From Isohypsibius dastychi (Eukaryota; Tardigrada; Eutardigrada; Parachela; Isohypsibiidae): a stretch of DNA of 17,986 nt. The stretch spans positions 1-17,986 of the forward strand of contig JAQIWT010000565.1 of NCBI GenBank assembly GCA_034696485.1, given 5' to 3'. The first letter of the stretch is position 1, and every line of letters starts with the position of its first letter. Position numbers and translations under genes: made by a program. Under the pieces are notes generated by a model. It had not been told where the DNA came from and ran no database searches. It saw nothing but the letters and a program-made list of their open reading frames with translations. Below are positions 1-9,292 of the stretch, in pieces.

Positions 1-633
1 TCTTGACGTCTCAATATTATCTACCAGAGCCATGTACAACAGACTATCTGGTGACCTTCTTATCGCCTTTTTCAAAAAACTTATCTGCAGGCAGATCTGT
101 CGACAGATCAGTGGAGTGCATCCAGAGATAAACCGCACGGCATCTGCGGGTATACTTCTTTTCATCCGAAATAAACGATACCAGAAATTTAAAGCATACT
201 CATCGACAAGGTCAACAGGCCCGAAAATTTCAGTTCCAAAATTGGCAACACTTGTTACTGTCGCTTCAAAAACTTTCTTCGCTATTCCGATAGGTATTTC
301 TTCTCGATATGAGTTCATCTTCCCGATGAACGAATAATACGCCTTGGTCACTTTCTTCTCCTGAAAACCACGGGTGCGGTTCAGGTCACATTTCTCATTA
401 AAAGTTAAACCCAAGTACTGGTACTCTTGCACCTGCTGCAAAGCGATTCCGTTAATCGTAACGACGACAGTGAAAATCTGATGACTATGACCTTTCACCA
501 CCATGACAAAACTTTTCTTCAGATTGATTAAAAGGTTATGACTATTAGAGAAAACAGCTACGCGATCCAGTGATTTCTGCAGATCTTCTGCAGATTCAGC
601 AAACACAGTAAGGTCGTCTGCAAACTTCAACAT
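1..633 (-). mobile_element. LINE reverse transcriptase, C-terminal part
   Basis: Read on the minus strand from 633 to 1, this is 211 codons without a stop, running off the left edge of the window. It opens with the reverse transcriptase catalytic box FADD (codons at 613-624) in the context KFADDLTVFAESAEDLQ. It continues with features of the non-LTR palm and thumb: INLKKSFVMV, then EYQYLGLTFNEK, and a thumb-like segment SVANFGTEIFG. A basic C-terminal region follows. The fingers and first half of the palm, which should lie to the right, are absent: above about 640 no retrotransposon similarity is visible and the frame closes at 772-774. This looks like a 5'-truncated LINE copy that is young enough to keep its frame. 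Membership of a particular clade (CR1, Jockey, I or other) cannot be settled here. It lies downstream of, and on the same strand as, the gene at 1099-2396. Confidence 0.82.
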
Positions 634-1098
634 GAAGATCGGTGTACGTTGTACGTTGCAGAGCGTACGCTGCGTAGTTTTGGCCGCGTTGGCTAACCAT
701 AAAAAACGACCAGCTCACCACGCACACGGCGTACATACAACGTGCTCTTTCGTGCGCAACTCGCGTATCGCTCACCTCGAATCTTGCGGTCAAGCGTTCT
801 ACAATGACCGGGGCATTTTCTACGTAAACAATATGCCACCCAGTCCCATAACGAATATGCTCCAGTTTAATTTGATTAATATTCCGTTCAATTTAAACAA
901 ACAGTACTTGACATCAATTACGAAAACAGCGAAAGTGATAACAAGACATGCAGCGAGAGAAACAACGACAGATTCAACAAAACGACGCGGTAAATGCGGC
1001 TGTAACAACAAGAGCAAAAAACGAAGAACAGAAGGATGCAGTGTCATAAAAGTTCATCATGAAGCTTTGTATGTGGAATAACAAATGACGACCAAATA
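634..1098. other. Spacer between LINE fragment and minus-strand gene
   Basis: No gene is supported here. A plus-strand open frame of 149 codons (632-1081) exists, but it has low-complexity Lys/Arg/Thr-rich composition, begins inside the LINE fragment and resembles nothing I know. The stretch 641-790 is unusually rich in CpG and GTACG motifs compared with its surroundings, including a tandem GTACGTT at 643-657. The left part of the region probably includes the 3' UTR of the minus-strand gene that ends at 1099. Confidence 0.5.
866..871 (-). other. Possible variant poly(A) signal
   Basis: ATTAAA on the minus strand, about 230 bp past the stop codon of the gene at 1099-2396. No canonical AATAAA is present on that strand between the stop and the LINE fragment. 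A six-base match of this kind is weak evidence on its own. Confidence 0.25.
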
Positions 1099-2396
1099 TC
1101 AGACTCCAACAACGGTACGGAATGACATGCCCGGGAAAGGCGAACCCTCCAGAAACCTCTCTTCCAAAACTGCGAGCAGTTTAGCCTGTAATATTCAGAG
1201 GTACAGTTATCCATTAAAAATATCGTCTAAAAAGTCCTTCACATAACAAACTTACTTGCAGGCGGAATATCCCCTTTCGTTGTAAATCTTCATCGTCGAA
1301 CGTTTTTCCAGCTTTCTTTCTAAACCAGAAGTTACTCCAAAATTTACTCATTCAGCTGGAAGTTTTCTGATCTCACATATTGGAACAACAAAGTGGTACT
1401 TACAAATAGTAGACGTTCCAATAGTGAGCGAGTAGTAATTCCCATGGACTGAGACATCCTGCGAAAAGGTCAAAGATCAAAACAGCACAACAAATGCAAA
1501 TCATTATCAAATGTTTCGCGCTCAGATTAATCGTTCAACTGCGAAAAAACCAGTTGTTTGCAGATAAAAATCCGTTACTCGTCTCCATCTACCTGTTTCG
1601 CATGGGGCAAGATCGTGTCCAAAACTTATGTCTTTGTTGCTGAAAAGGAATTAAATGCAAATTCATTCCACAGACATGACTCGAAGTTCCCGCTCAACTC
1701 ACTTCTCTCCCCATCCTTCGCTTTTCCAAACGTGTCGATAAAGTGGATGTTTAGTTCCATCCTGTCCGAGCTGTTCTCCCAAAAAGCATTCAATCTGTGA
1801 AAGCCAAATCAGGTTTCGGATTAGCATGGGAAACAACAAATACAGTAATTAGTATGGATTAGTAATCATCGACACATGTACAATAAAAGCAGGAACTTCT
1901 GAGACCTAGAAAATTCCTAAAAATTGTATGTCCAACTGAGACATGACATACCTTCGCCACGAAGTAGTAGCCATTGTCCGGTTCATTATAAAAGATGACA
2001 ACGTTCTCGCCTTTGAAGGAAAGATTCGTCCGATGAAAAATGTAAGAAAATGATGACGGAGATCAACAAACCTGTGTTCAGCACACGGGATGCCAGATTT
2101 TTGGAACGATTGACATGAGTCTTCGCTGCTGAAACCACTTTTCCAAGGATCGTTAACCGTTTCTCTGCAGACTCTTTTAAAAAGACATGAGGATCAACAT
2201 TGAATGGAAACTCTGGTGAAGTCGGTGGTGTAATGAAGGCCGAATTCATGGCTGGAATTATCAGAACAGTTTCATAACGATAACAATTCGAGTCGTCCGA
2301 AATAAACAAGAAATCGACACTTTCCAACTTCCAATCAGCGAAACAAGAAGCACCAGCTGTGAAAGCGGGGAAGTTGGTGGGGGGGGGGTGATGCAT
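1099..2396 (-). CDS. Unrecognised seven-exon protein, about 242 aa
   Basis: Seven coding blocks on the minus strand join with consistent phase: 2396-2072, 2010-1952, 1794-1703, 1639-1593, 1458-1404, 1319-1256, 1185-1099 (TGA). Each inner edge has a GT donor (GTTTGT, GTATGT, GTGAGT, GTAGAT, GTAAGT, GTAAGT) and a pyrimidine-rich AG acceptor. The first intron is 61 bp, like introns of neighbouring genes. Sum of exons is 729 nt, 243 codons with the stop. I do not recognise the protein. Visible traits: an N-terminal block with VDFLFISDDSNCYRYETVL, a Lys/Arg-rich helix-like stretch around residues 77-105, a strand-rich segment GENVVIFYNEPDNGYYFVAK that is loosely Tudor-like, and a C-terminus with helix-like AKLLAVLEERF ending FRTVVGV. 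The start is uncertain. The ATG at 2396 is followed by a C10 tract and a good acceptor (TTTCACAG, ending at 2357), so the true first exon may lie upstream, for example 2459-2435. No signal peptide or membrane segment is evident. Confidence 0.62.
2379..2388. repeat. G10 homopolymer at 5' end of unrecognised gene
   Basis: Ten consecutive G on the plus strand (C on the coding strand). It either encodes prolines right after the candidate ATG at 2396 or forms the pyrimidine tract of a splice acceptor whose AG is at 2358-2357. Such runs are also prone to length error in assemblies, which would shift the frame only if the tract is coding. Confidence 0.7.
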
Positions 2397-2716
2397 AGAT
2401 CACATCTACAGTCCTCCGCCGCCTTCCTCTAGACCGGAAACCAATTCATCTGACAGTGACTGACAAGACATAAGCCGTATTGTGAGGAAATATAACAACA
2501 AACAACGATAAATCAGGTAATCAATTCCTAAAAGATTTGCTTGTAAACATATTTTAAATCTACTCAATATGTCGGATCACATCAGAGTGACCAAACAATT
2601 AACGGACAAGTCTGAATAAGGTAAAGAACAGTTAGCGAAAAGAAAACTGAAGGAAATCAGTCAGTCGTCGATATCATCCATTTCTACAGTCAACACCACC
2701 ATCAATATCGAAACCA
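2397..2716. other. Spacer between p47 and the minus-strand gene
   Basis: This 320-bp gap follows the p47 stop and precedes the next gene on the same strand. I see neither AATAAA nor ATTAAA on the minus strand. One short possible exon is visible at 2459-2435 (acceptor CTTGTCAG, donor GTCTAG, in phase with the next exon). Otherwise nothing is recognisable. Confidence 0.45.
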
Positions 2717-4201
2717 TTATTTCACAGTCACAGCGGCATTCAGCAAGTTAGCATCTTTGAGAGAAACGTGTTCATCGGTAATAGGTTTGGCCGGATATCC
2801 AGCCAGTATCTGGAAATTCTGGCCGGAATATTCTGGGCGAGCAGTCTGGATAAATCGTCGCAAGTCTGCTACAGTATTCCCTTCATTGAAAGTCTGAACC
2901 AATCGAGATCCATCTCCAAGTCGAATCTGCAAATTTGTGGTCGCTAAAGATCCATCGATTGTGACGCTGGATTTGGCCTTCTCTTCTGCGGCTTTCCGGT
3001 CTCCGACGGAAGTGCTGGCTTTTGGAGCATTATTTGTGACAACAGCTGGTGCAGGACTGCAAATAAAATTCAAATTATGAAAGATGAAAATCAAAAACAT
3101 CATCAACAGAAAAACAGTACACAAAAAAAATCTGAAATAAATAATTCAAAAGGAAAATTATAGAAAGAAACGAAAAATTGAAAATTTTGCAAAGATATCC
3201 AGAAGTTCAAATAAACATAACGTTCCACAATAACAAGAACAATCGAAACATGAGCTTTGCGCGAACAATTACCTTCCAAGCATATTTCCGGTTCCAGTGA
3301 AATATTGCACCGGTTGTTTCGGCTTCTCGTACTCCTGATCGCGATGATCTTCCATCTGAACTTTGATTTCACCTCCTCGCGCTGCACTGACCAACTCGCG
3401 GGGCACTCGGCCTTGTTTAATATATTCCATAAATTCCCGATTGGCAGGATCAGTGTACAATCGCAAATCTCCACTATCAATTGTGAATCCGTTTCGCCAC
3501 ATCCGCAATACAACCGGAACAATCTGAGATGGAGCGGTCAACGCTTGACTGGGAACAGCTGTAGGTGTTCCAGGAGGCTTGACTTCATCAGGAGTCGCTC
3601 CTAAACGAACTCCAGATCCCATGAAAGCGTTCGGTCTGCCTCCGCGCTGCTGCGATGGCTCATCGACTTTTTCAGCACCATGTTCACGGGCAGACTGGAA
3701 TACACTACTGATCATTTCATCCGGATTGCGTTTCTTTCCCGGTCCAAGCACTTCTTGTCCAGATCCAACGTAGAATTCCTGATTGCGTTCCCTGCCATTT
3801 TCTTCATCACTGGAATCCTCCGACTCTTGCTTCCCTTTTAAAGTACCCAACGTGGCGATGCGTGCCGATCCACTGGGAGGGTTTTTCGGTGGAGGAGCAC
3901 GTTTGTTTGATGAAGACTCATTCTGTCCGCCACTTCCTCCAGCTGGAGATGGCGCAGATGGCAAAACTCGCTGAACTCCCTGACGGACCCAATCTAACAA
4001 ACCACGACCCTGCTGCTGATCTTCGTTATCGTCTTCCACGTCCATTCCTTCAGCAGCATTCTGACTAGCTTCCGTGTCAAAGTAGGTTTCCAAGGCACCT
4101 CCAATATCCCAATCAGCGGCTTCCAGGAAGAAATTTGCCCGTTCAGGTGTACTTCCTGTCATGCTAGAAAACTGAGCAATCAGCTCTTCGTGATCCGCCA
4201 T
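2717..4201 (-). CDS. NSFL1C: p47 (NSFL1 cofactor), p97/VCP adaptor
   Basis: Two coding exons, 4201-3273 and 3056-2717, joined AG|T across a 216-bp intron (GTAATT donor, TTTGCAG acceptor), give 422 residues. Human p47 is about 370. Domains in order: N-terminal UBA (about 1-45; HEELIAQFSSMTGSTPERA, EAADWDIGGALETYFD); an acidic/Gln linker; a conserved block FYVGSGQEVLGPGKK; a conserved AFMGSGVRLGATPDE; the SEP domain (about 230-295; LRMWRNGFTIDSGDLRLYTD); an SHP-type p97-binding box FTGTGNMLG (301-309) cut by the intron; and a C-terminal UBX domain (about 346-422; NLQIRLGDGSRLVQTFNEGN) ending NLLNAAVTVK. The family recruits the AAA ATPase p97 to ubiquitinated cargo for Golgi and ER membrane fusion and related work. 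The start is the ATG at 4201, in the context GTGATCATGGCGGAT. It is divergent with the USP36-like gene. Confidence 0.95.
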
Positions 4202-4207
4202 GATCAC

Positions 4208-4367
4208 CTAAAGAAATAAACACAGAATATACTCAAAAACGAACCTGCACAATTTGAAAAACACAAGAGGAAGTATTTTTCCAAAATAATACTCTAAAAA
4301 ACAAAACCAAATCCAATCACTTCAACCAAACCTATCAAGTCAGACCAACACGAACTTTCAGACTTAC
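4208..4367 (-). other. Intron in the p47 5' UTR
   Basis: Immediately before the p47 ATG the minus strand reads TTTCTTTAG|GTGATC-ATG, a good acceptor six bases from the start codon. A strong donor, CTG|GTAAGT, lies at 4367, giving a 160-bp intron. The first non-coding exon would then begin upstream of 4367, towards the shared promoter. Confidence 0.6.
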
Positions 4368-4934
4368 CAGCTCTAACTGAACGGAAAGATGAAGAAGTTT
4401 AATCTCGAAACACGAATCAAGCAATATTCCTTTCAAAATCAAAATCTGCAAACGAAATCCGACAACTAAAATTTCCGCTAACTCACACACAAGCTAATCC
4501 AGGTGGCGCCACTTGGAGTGTAGCCTTGGCATGACGTCATTATAGCCATGACGGCAAAAGAGGCAACTGCGAACGCGAACGCCAAACGGCGGTTCTACGA
4601 ACTTGTCTCACTCGGTCGGGTCGCAAGAAGATTTCACAACAACTTATTCAATCGCACGTTTTTGTGTGCGGATTATCGGATTCCTTTTCGAAAGTTGATG
4701 CAATTTTACAGCTGATCATTCTTTCGGCCATCTTTTATTCTATCGATACGACCACCATATGGTACGTCTAACGACGGGATTACCCTGCTTGTCGTGACTT
4801 TTTTTCTGATCTGGGCTGGTGAACTCTGGAGGATCTCTATTCGTTATTTACTCGTAGCTGCGAGTGCTTACAAATGGCAGCGCATGCCAGCTGGGTGTCT
4901 AGTTTTGGTCCTTGCAGGTTGACATCTTGGTGTG
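4368..4934. promoter_or_regulatory. Shared head-to-head promoter, p47 and USP36-like
   Basis: The two divergent genes have start codons 733 bp apart, and less once the p47 5' UTR intron is removed. The interval contains a GGCGCC-centred palindrome GTGGCGCCAC (4503-4512), a perfect CRE palindrome ATGACGTCAT (4531-4540), and a GCCATCTT element near 4727 resembling a YY1 core. CpG density is raised around 4560-4640. There is no clear TATA box. A TTGCAG acceptor at 4912-4917 suggests that the plus-strand transcript too may have a spliced 5' leader. The role is inferred from arrangement and motifs only. Confidence 0.6.
4531..4540. promoter_or_regulatory. CRE (CREB/ATF) palindrome ATGACGTCAT
   Basis: A perfect ten-base palindrome containing the full TGACGTCA octamer. 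The octamer is the optimal CREB/ATF site and acts in both orientations, which suits its place between two divergent genes. Confidence 0.6.
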
Positions 4935-7900
4935 ATGTCTTCTCCTAGAAAAGGTGGTCTGAAAGGGGGATTTCAGTTGGAACCTGACACCGCTGGCCGA
5001 AATCGCCAGAATACTGCTCCTGGCTACTTTTCACCATCTCCCAACGCCAGGAAGCAGAAGACGGACTTTCATGCTGCCAGATTCTCTTCCTCTACACCCA
5101 GCAACAATTCCGCCAGCGCTGAGAAATGCATCAGTGATGTGTTGAAGGCGCAGTTTCAGTCGGATGCTGCCACAACCTCATCTCTTGATCAAATCTCCAG
5201 TGATGTGCAGAGGATCTTGCAGGATAGCATAGATTTTGTGCCTGCACGGAATTCCCAGAATGCGCTGCTGGTGAATGTGCAGAAGAAATGTGTTAACTTG
5301 TCGGATATTAAGTTGGTTGCATTTGCTTCTTCTGGTGCGCTCCCAGTGAGGACTCCTTCGCTGAATATGGTTGGCGCTGACGGAAATCTGCAGCAAAATG
5401 GTACGTCAGTTGCATATCTTGTTTCCAGGTTGACCGAGAAAATTAATCTTCCAGGAGGGTTTGGTAAAATGGCTGCCGGAAGTTCGCAGCAAACAGCTCA
5501 GTCTTCCCAGAAGCAGAATGCCTCTCCGTCAAAGTCTGGGTCGGATGATCAGCTGCCGGAACCTAAAAGGTCTTTCTATGATGAGGATAAGATATGTCTG
5601 GAATGGACTCGTCCGAACCGTGTTGGGTCCGGACTTCGTAATGCTGGCAACACGTGCTTCTTGAACGCGACTCTGCAGTGTCTGGCATATACTCCTGCCT
5701 TGTATAATTATCTAATGACAGATAATCACAAGAAAACCTGTACGTCAGTCATTTATCAAACATCCCTGAATTTAGAATCATTTAGAATAATGATTTTTAG
5801 GCCCGGTGAATGGCTTCTGCATAATTTGTCAACTGGAGACCACTGTGCGGCTTATGTTCCAGTCTTGTAGCACCGTTTCTCCCAATGGATTAATCGGCAA
5901 CATTAAACGTAAGTTTGGTTCATATCAGATGTCTCATTCCGTTTGATCTTAAGTTTGCAGCATTATGGAGTAAATATAATATTTCTCACCTGGAATTAAA
6001 TATCTCGGGTCTAATTTATTGGAATCCCCGTTCTAACAAGATCACCTAGGTCCCGGCTGTTTTTTAGCGTAGTCGTTCCAGCAGATTATTGAGTAGGAAC
6101 CTCTGTCATGAAAATCAAAAAAAATCAAATATTTGTTTCTGAATGACTTTTTTAAAATGACAGTTTTCAACAGCTGGAACACTGTTTTTGGCATAAGTAA
6201 ATTCTCACACTTTTATCTGGTACTGCGATTATTTTGAATTACATCCGGGACTCGGCAATTTGCTTGTGAGCATCTTGAAATTTTTTCTCTTTTTTGTTTG
6301 AGTTACTTTTCAGAACTTTGAATTCAGATATTTTAATGCAGATGTAATTGAGGAAAACTTGAATGTGAACGTTTTGTTTTCAGAGTTCGCTAAAAGTCTT
6401 TCGATTGGACGTCAGGAAGATGCCCATGAATTTCTTCGTTTTGTGATCGAGGCAATGAGGAAGTCTGCGTTAACTGGACAGAATTTAAAGATGGTCGATA
6501 TGTACAGCCAGGAAACGACAATCGCCAGTCGGCTTTTCGGGGGATTCTATCGGTCCAGAGTGACATGCCTGAGCTGCAAACACCGCTCGAATGTCTATGA
6601 TCCTTTCATGGATGTTCCGTTGGATGTCGGCAAAAACGTCAGCAGCCTCGAAGATGCTCTGCAGAATTTTATCCGACCGGAAAATCTCAGCTCGCCCAAC
6701 AACCTTTATAACTGCGAACAGTGCAAGAAAATGTGCGCCGCAACCAAGCAGGTCACCGTCCATAAACCCCCCAATATCCTGACCATCCAGCTGAAGAGAT
6801 TTTTATTCAACAGCTTTTCAACATTCTCCAAGATTGATAAGCCCATTACTTATCCAGAATATTTGGACTTCCGGCCGTATATAAGTCGTGAAGTCCAGCC
6901 GACTTCGTTGAATTATAGGTTGTATGGAGTTTTGGTTCACTGGGGATCATCGTGCCATTCTGGACATTATTTCTCCTATATTCGGGCTAGTAACAATAAC
7001 TGGCATCGAATGGATGATTGTACTGTAAGTTTTACTTGACTTCCGGCAGTCATGGAAAAGTTCGTCTGATTCAGTATATTTTTGTAGGTCCACCCTGTGA
7101 ACAAAAATCAAGCGTTATCACAAAAAGCCTACCTGCTTTTCTACTCACGGATTCCCGATCAGTCGTCGAACAGGATGAATCCCCCGGTGAACAGGACTGC
7201 CCTTCCGGTTGTGCCAGGCCCCTCGAAACTGAATGTGTCGACTCCTTTGAAGAGTTATGATGTGAAAGATGGCCGACTCAAGCCACCATTCAGCTTCCAG
7301 TTCATAAATCACCCCAAGTCTGTCAGCACAACTGTTCCGGCTAAACCGAGTGTCACCGGAAATGGTCCAGCGGCATCGCCAGCACCGCGGATTATTGGGC
7401 CCACTCTGATCAGTGAGAAACCAAAGGCCCCAGCTTTTCAGCCTCGAATTCTGATGAACAAATCCGCGGTGAAACTTCCGGTTCAGCCGAATGCGAACGG
7501 GAAGCCATTGAGTTTGGTTCCGTATGGCTCTGATGAGGATGATGAAGAGAAAGCTGCTGTAGCGACGCCATCTGTGCCACCGTTGTCTGAGGAGGTGGAT
7601 TTGAAGAATGAGCCGGAAATTGCGAAATCGGATCCCGTGATGCCTGTGAATGGGAACGATGAAATTTTTAAAGATGAGAAACCTTCTGCCGATTCTTCCG
7701 AGATTCCAGTTGCTGCGGGGACTGATTCAGCTCGAGTAGTGGAAGTGCCATTAATTCCTTCGGTGACCTTGGAGAATCAGCTTTCGACGCCGGATGAATC
7801 TTTTCCGGTTGACCTTCTGTCTTCGCCTTCCAAGAAGGAGAAGAAGTCGCAACGAAGTTCGGAAACCCGGAGTTCACCAGAAAAAGCGAAGAATTCGGCG

Positions 7901-8543
7901 GTTGAAGCCGAGAAGTCCAGCATGTCAGAAAACGTTCCGGAAAATGGTGCGAAAAAGAAGAAAAGAAAGAAGAGGAAGAATAAACGGAAACATGCGGATT
8001 CGCCAGCGTCATCTTGCTCATCATCATCTAGTGGTGCCAGTATACCTCCAGTTGAATGGATCGAAAAAACGCCTGAACGTGAGTGATTTCACTTACCGGA
8101 AGTCTTTCTGTTCAGATTTTATTTATGGGTGTTCTGTTTTTAGCAGTTGTGTTATCAACCGGAAGTGTCGTAAACTGTGAGCCGCAGTCGGAGCCCGTCC
8201 GTTTCTCTCCGCTGAAAAATGTAAAGGATCAATCAGTGTATGGTAGCGAAGTACGATCGTGGTCCGGAGAGAAAGCGCTTCTGGAGAAAGAGGAGGAGTT
8301 TGCACGCAACCAGAAACGAAAACAAATGTTTCAAGAAGATGATGATTGGGATACCCCGGAGAAGAGGAAGAAAAATAAGCACTGTGATCAATATAACTCA
8401 TTCCGTCGTTCTGGTTCCGGAAAGAATGAGTTTCAGAGATTTCAAAATTCGGCAAATTATAGCAGAAAAAGCGTGAGTTGGATCTTTTATTCAGGATCCT
8501 GTTTTTTAAGTTGAATAAGTTTTTTTATTTGCAGAGCTACTAA
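4935..8543 (+). CDS. USP36: USP36/USP42-type ubiquitin carboxyl-terminal hydrolase
   Basis: Six exons: 4935-5739, 5801-5908, 6384-7024, 7088-8078, 8144-8472, 8535-8543 (TAA). Total 2883 nt, 960 residues. All junctions are in phase. A C19 cysteine protease domain spans about residues 230-535: Cys box GLRNAGNTCFLNATLQC with nucleophile Cys241; CPVNGFCIICQLE; GRQEDAHEFLRFV; a Zn-binding CLSCKH...CEQCKK pair of CxxC motifs; TIQLKRF; His box SGHYFSYIRA with His499; and WHRMDD with Asp515/516. This order and the GFC-CxxC block match USP36/USP42. The tail is low complexity with a basic run AKKKKRKKRKNKRK, like a nucleolar signal. A C-terminal block follows (VYGSEVRSWSGE, then WDTPEKRKKNK) resembling the end of USP36. 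Family role: removing ubiquitin in the nucleolus and from histone H2B (scrawny in Drosophila). Exon 5 could instead start at 8147, dropping one residue. The start is the ATG at 4935. Confidence 0.93.
5909..6383 (+). other. Second intron of USP36-like gene
   Basis: A 475-bp intron (GTAAGT donor, TTTTCAG acceptor), much longer than the other introns of this gene, which run 61 to 65 bp. It holds an imperfect nested inverted repeat: GTCCCGG at 6050-6056 against CCGGGAC at 6245-6251, and GTTCCAGC at 6075-6082 against GCTGGAAC at 6173-6180. This may be a decayed foldback element. No coding sequence is supported in it. Confidence 0.6.
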
Positions 8544-9292
8544 ATGAGCTGGAGGCGTCCTGATTTGGAGTGGTTCATTTACTTTTTTGTTTCCTGCCAT
8601 TTACTTCACATGGTTATAATCTTACTCGAAGTCGCTTTCGTTGCTGCACCTTTTCATTAACTACTCTGGAATTGTCGCCAGTATGAGATGTGTATTTTCT
8701 GTTGGAATTTTCAGTGTATTCTTTCTTCACGAAAAGTTCCCTGATGTGTGTGCATTCGCTTATTCTTCGAATAACTTGTTGATCCAAGTGTTATTAGTTC
8801 GTGAAATAAATCAAATTATTCTTCATTTATGTAAGAATTCGGGAAGATAACCATGAAAGATATCCATGAGCGAAAAAGCGCCCTCTGGCGTGTTAAGTTT
8901 GGGCATTAACTTACGGACATTTAACCGGCTCGAGGGTGCTCGCAATTGTCAGCTGATATGAATTTTACGGCAAAGAGAAACCACAACTGGGGATTGGATG
9001 AGTTAAAGAGTAACTGAACGGGATGATGCCGGCTCGGATCACCCAGCCGTAATCCGGAGAACTTCCGTCGTTGTCGACATGCGTTGACCCTGAGCTAGAT
9101 GGCGAAAACCCTGACTGCTTCATTCAGTCAAGGCAATTCGGGTCGGTCTAACTGAAACCGTGGTCTTAAAACCGAGCCGATCTCGGTCCCTCTCTGCTGC
9201 TCATCTGTTTGTTTTTGCAAGGCCCGTTCTGGACTAACACACTTGCTTCACGTTCCCGTTAGAATTATTGAGAGTTTTGCTGATTCCATCGA
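8544..9292. other. Intergenic region, USP36-like 3' UTR to SLC17 5' end
   Basis: About 750 bp without a supported gene. The left part is T-rich and ends the upstream transcript (AATAAA at 8805). Base composition becomes more GC-rich after about 8930, where the promoter and 5' UTR of the transporter gene presumably lie. A GCGCCCTCTGGCG motif sits at 8878-8890. No tRNA-like structure or repeat is evident. Confidence 0.55.
8805..8810 (+). other. Poly(A) signal AATAAA, USP36-like gene
   Basis: Canonical AATAAA about 260 bp after the stop codon, in a T-rich 3' UTR and before the composition change that leads into the next gene. Confidence 0.6.

Noticed and set aside
632-1081. Plus-strand open frame of 149 codons
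   Set aside because: It begins inside the LINE fragment, has biased Lys/Arg/Thr composition and no recognisable motif, and sits opposite the probable 3' UTR of the minus-strand gene.
1558-1800. Plus-strand open frame of 80 codons
   Set aside because: It is antisense to two phase-consistent minus-strand exons and the intron between them (1593-1639, 1703-1794).
3103-3522. Minus-strand frame of 139 codons overlapping p47
   Set aside because: It is an out-of-frame reading across the p47 exon-intron boundary; the p47 frame is secure from the SEP and UBX domains.
5401-5439. Short intron-like GTACGT...TTTCCAG in USP36-like exon 1
   Set aside because: Only 37 bp between the sites, below the roughly 50-bp minimum seen here, and the frame is open through it.
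8878-9240. tRNA or SINE with A and B boxes
   Set aside because: GGCTCG-like pieces occur, but no paired A and B boxes with cloverleaf potential or poly-A tail were seen.
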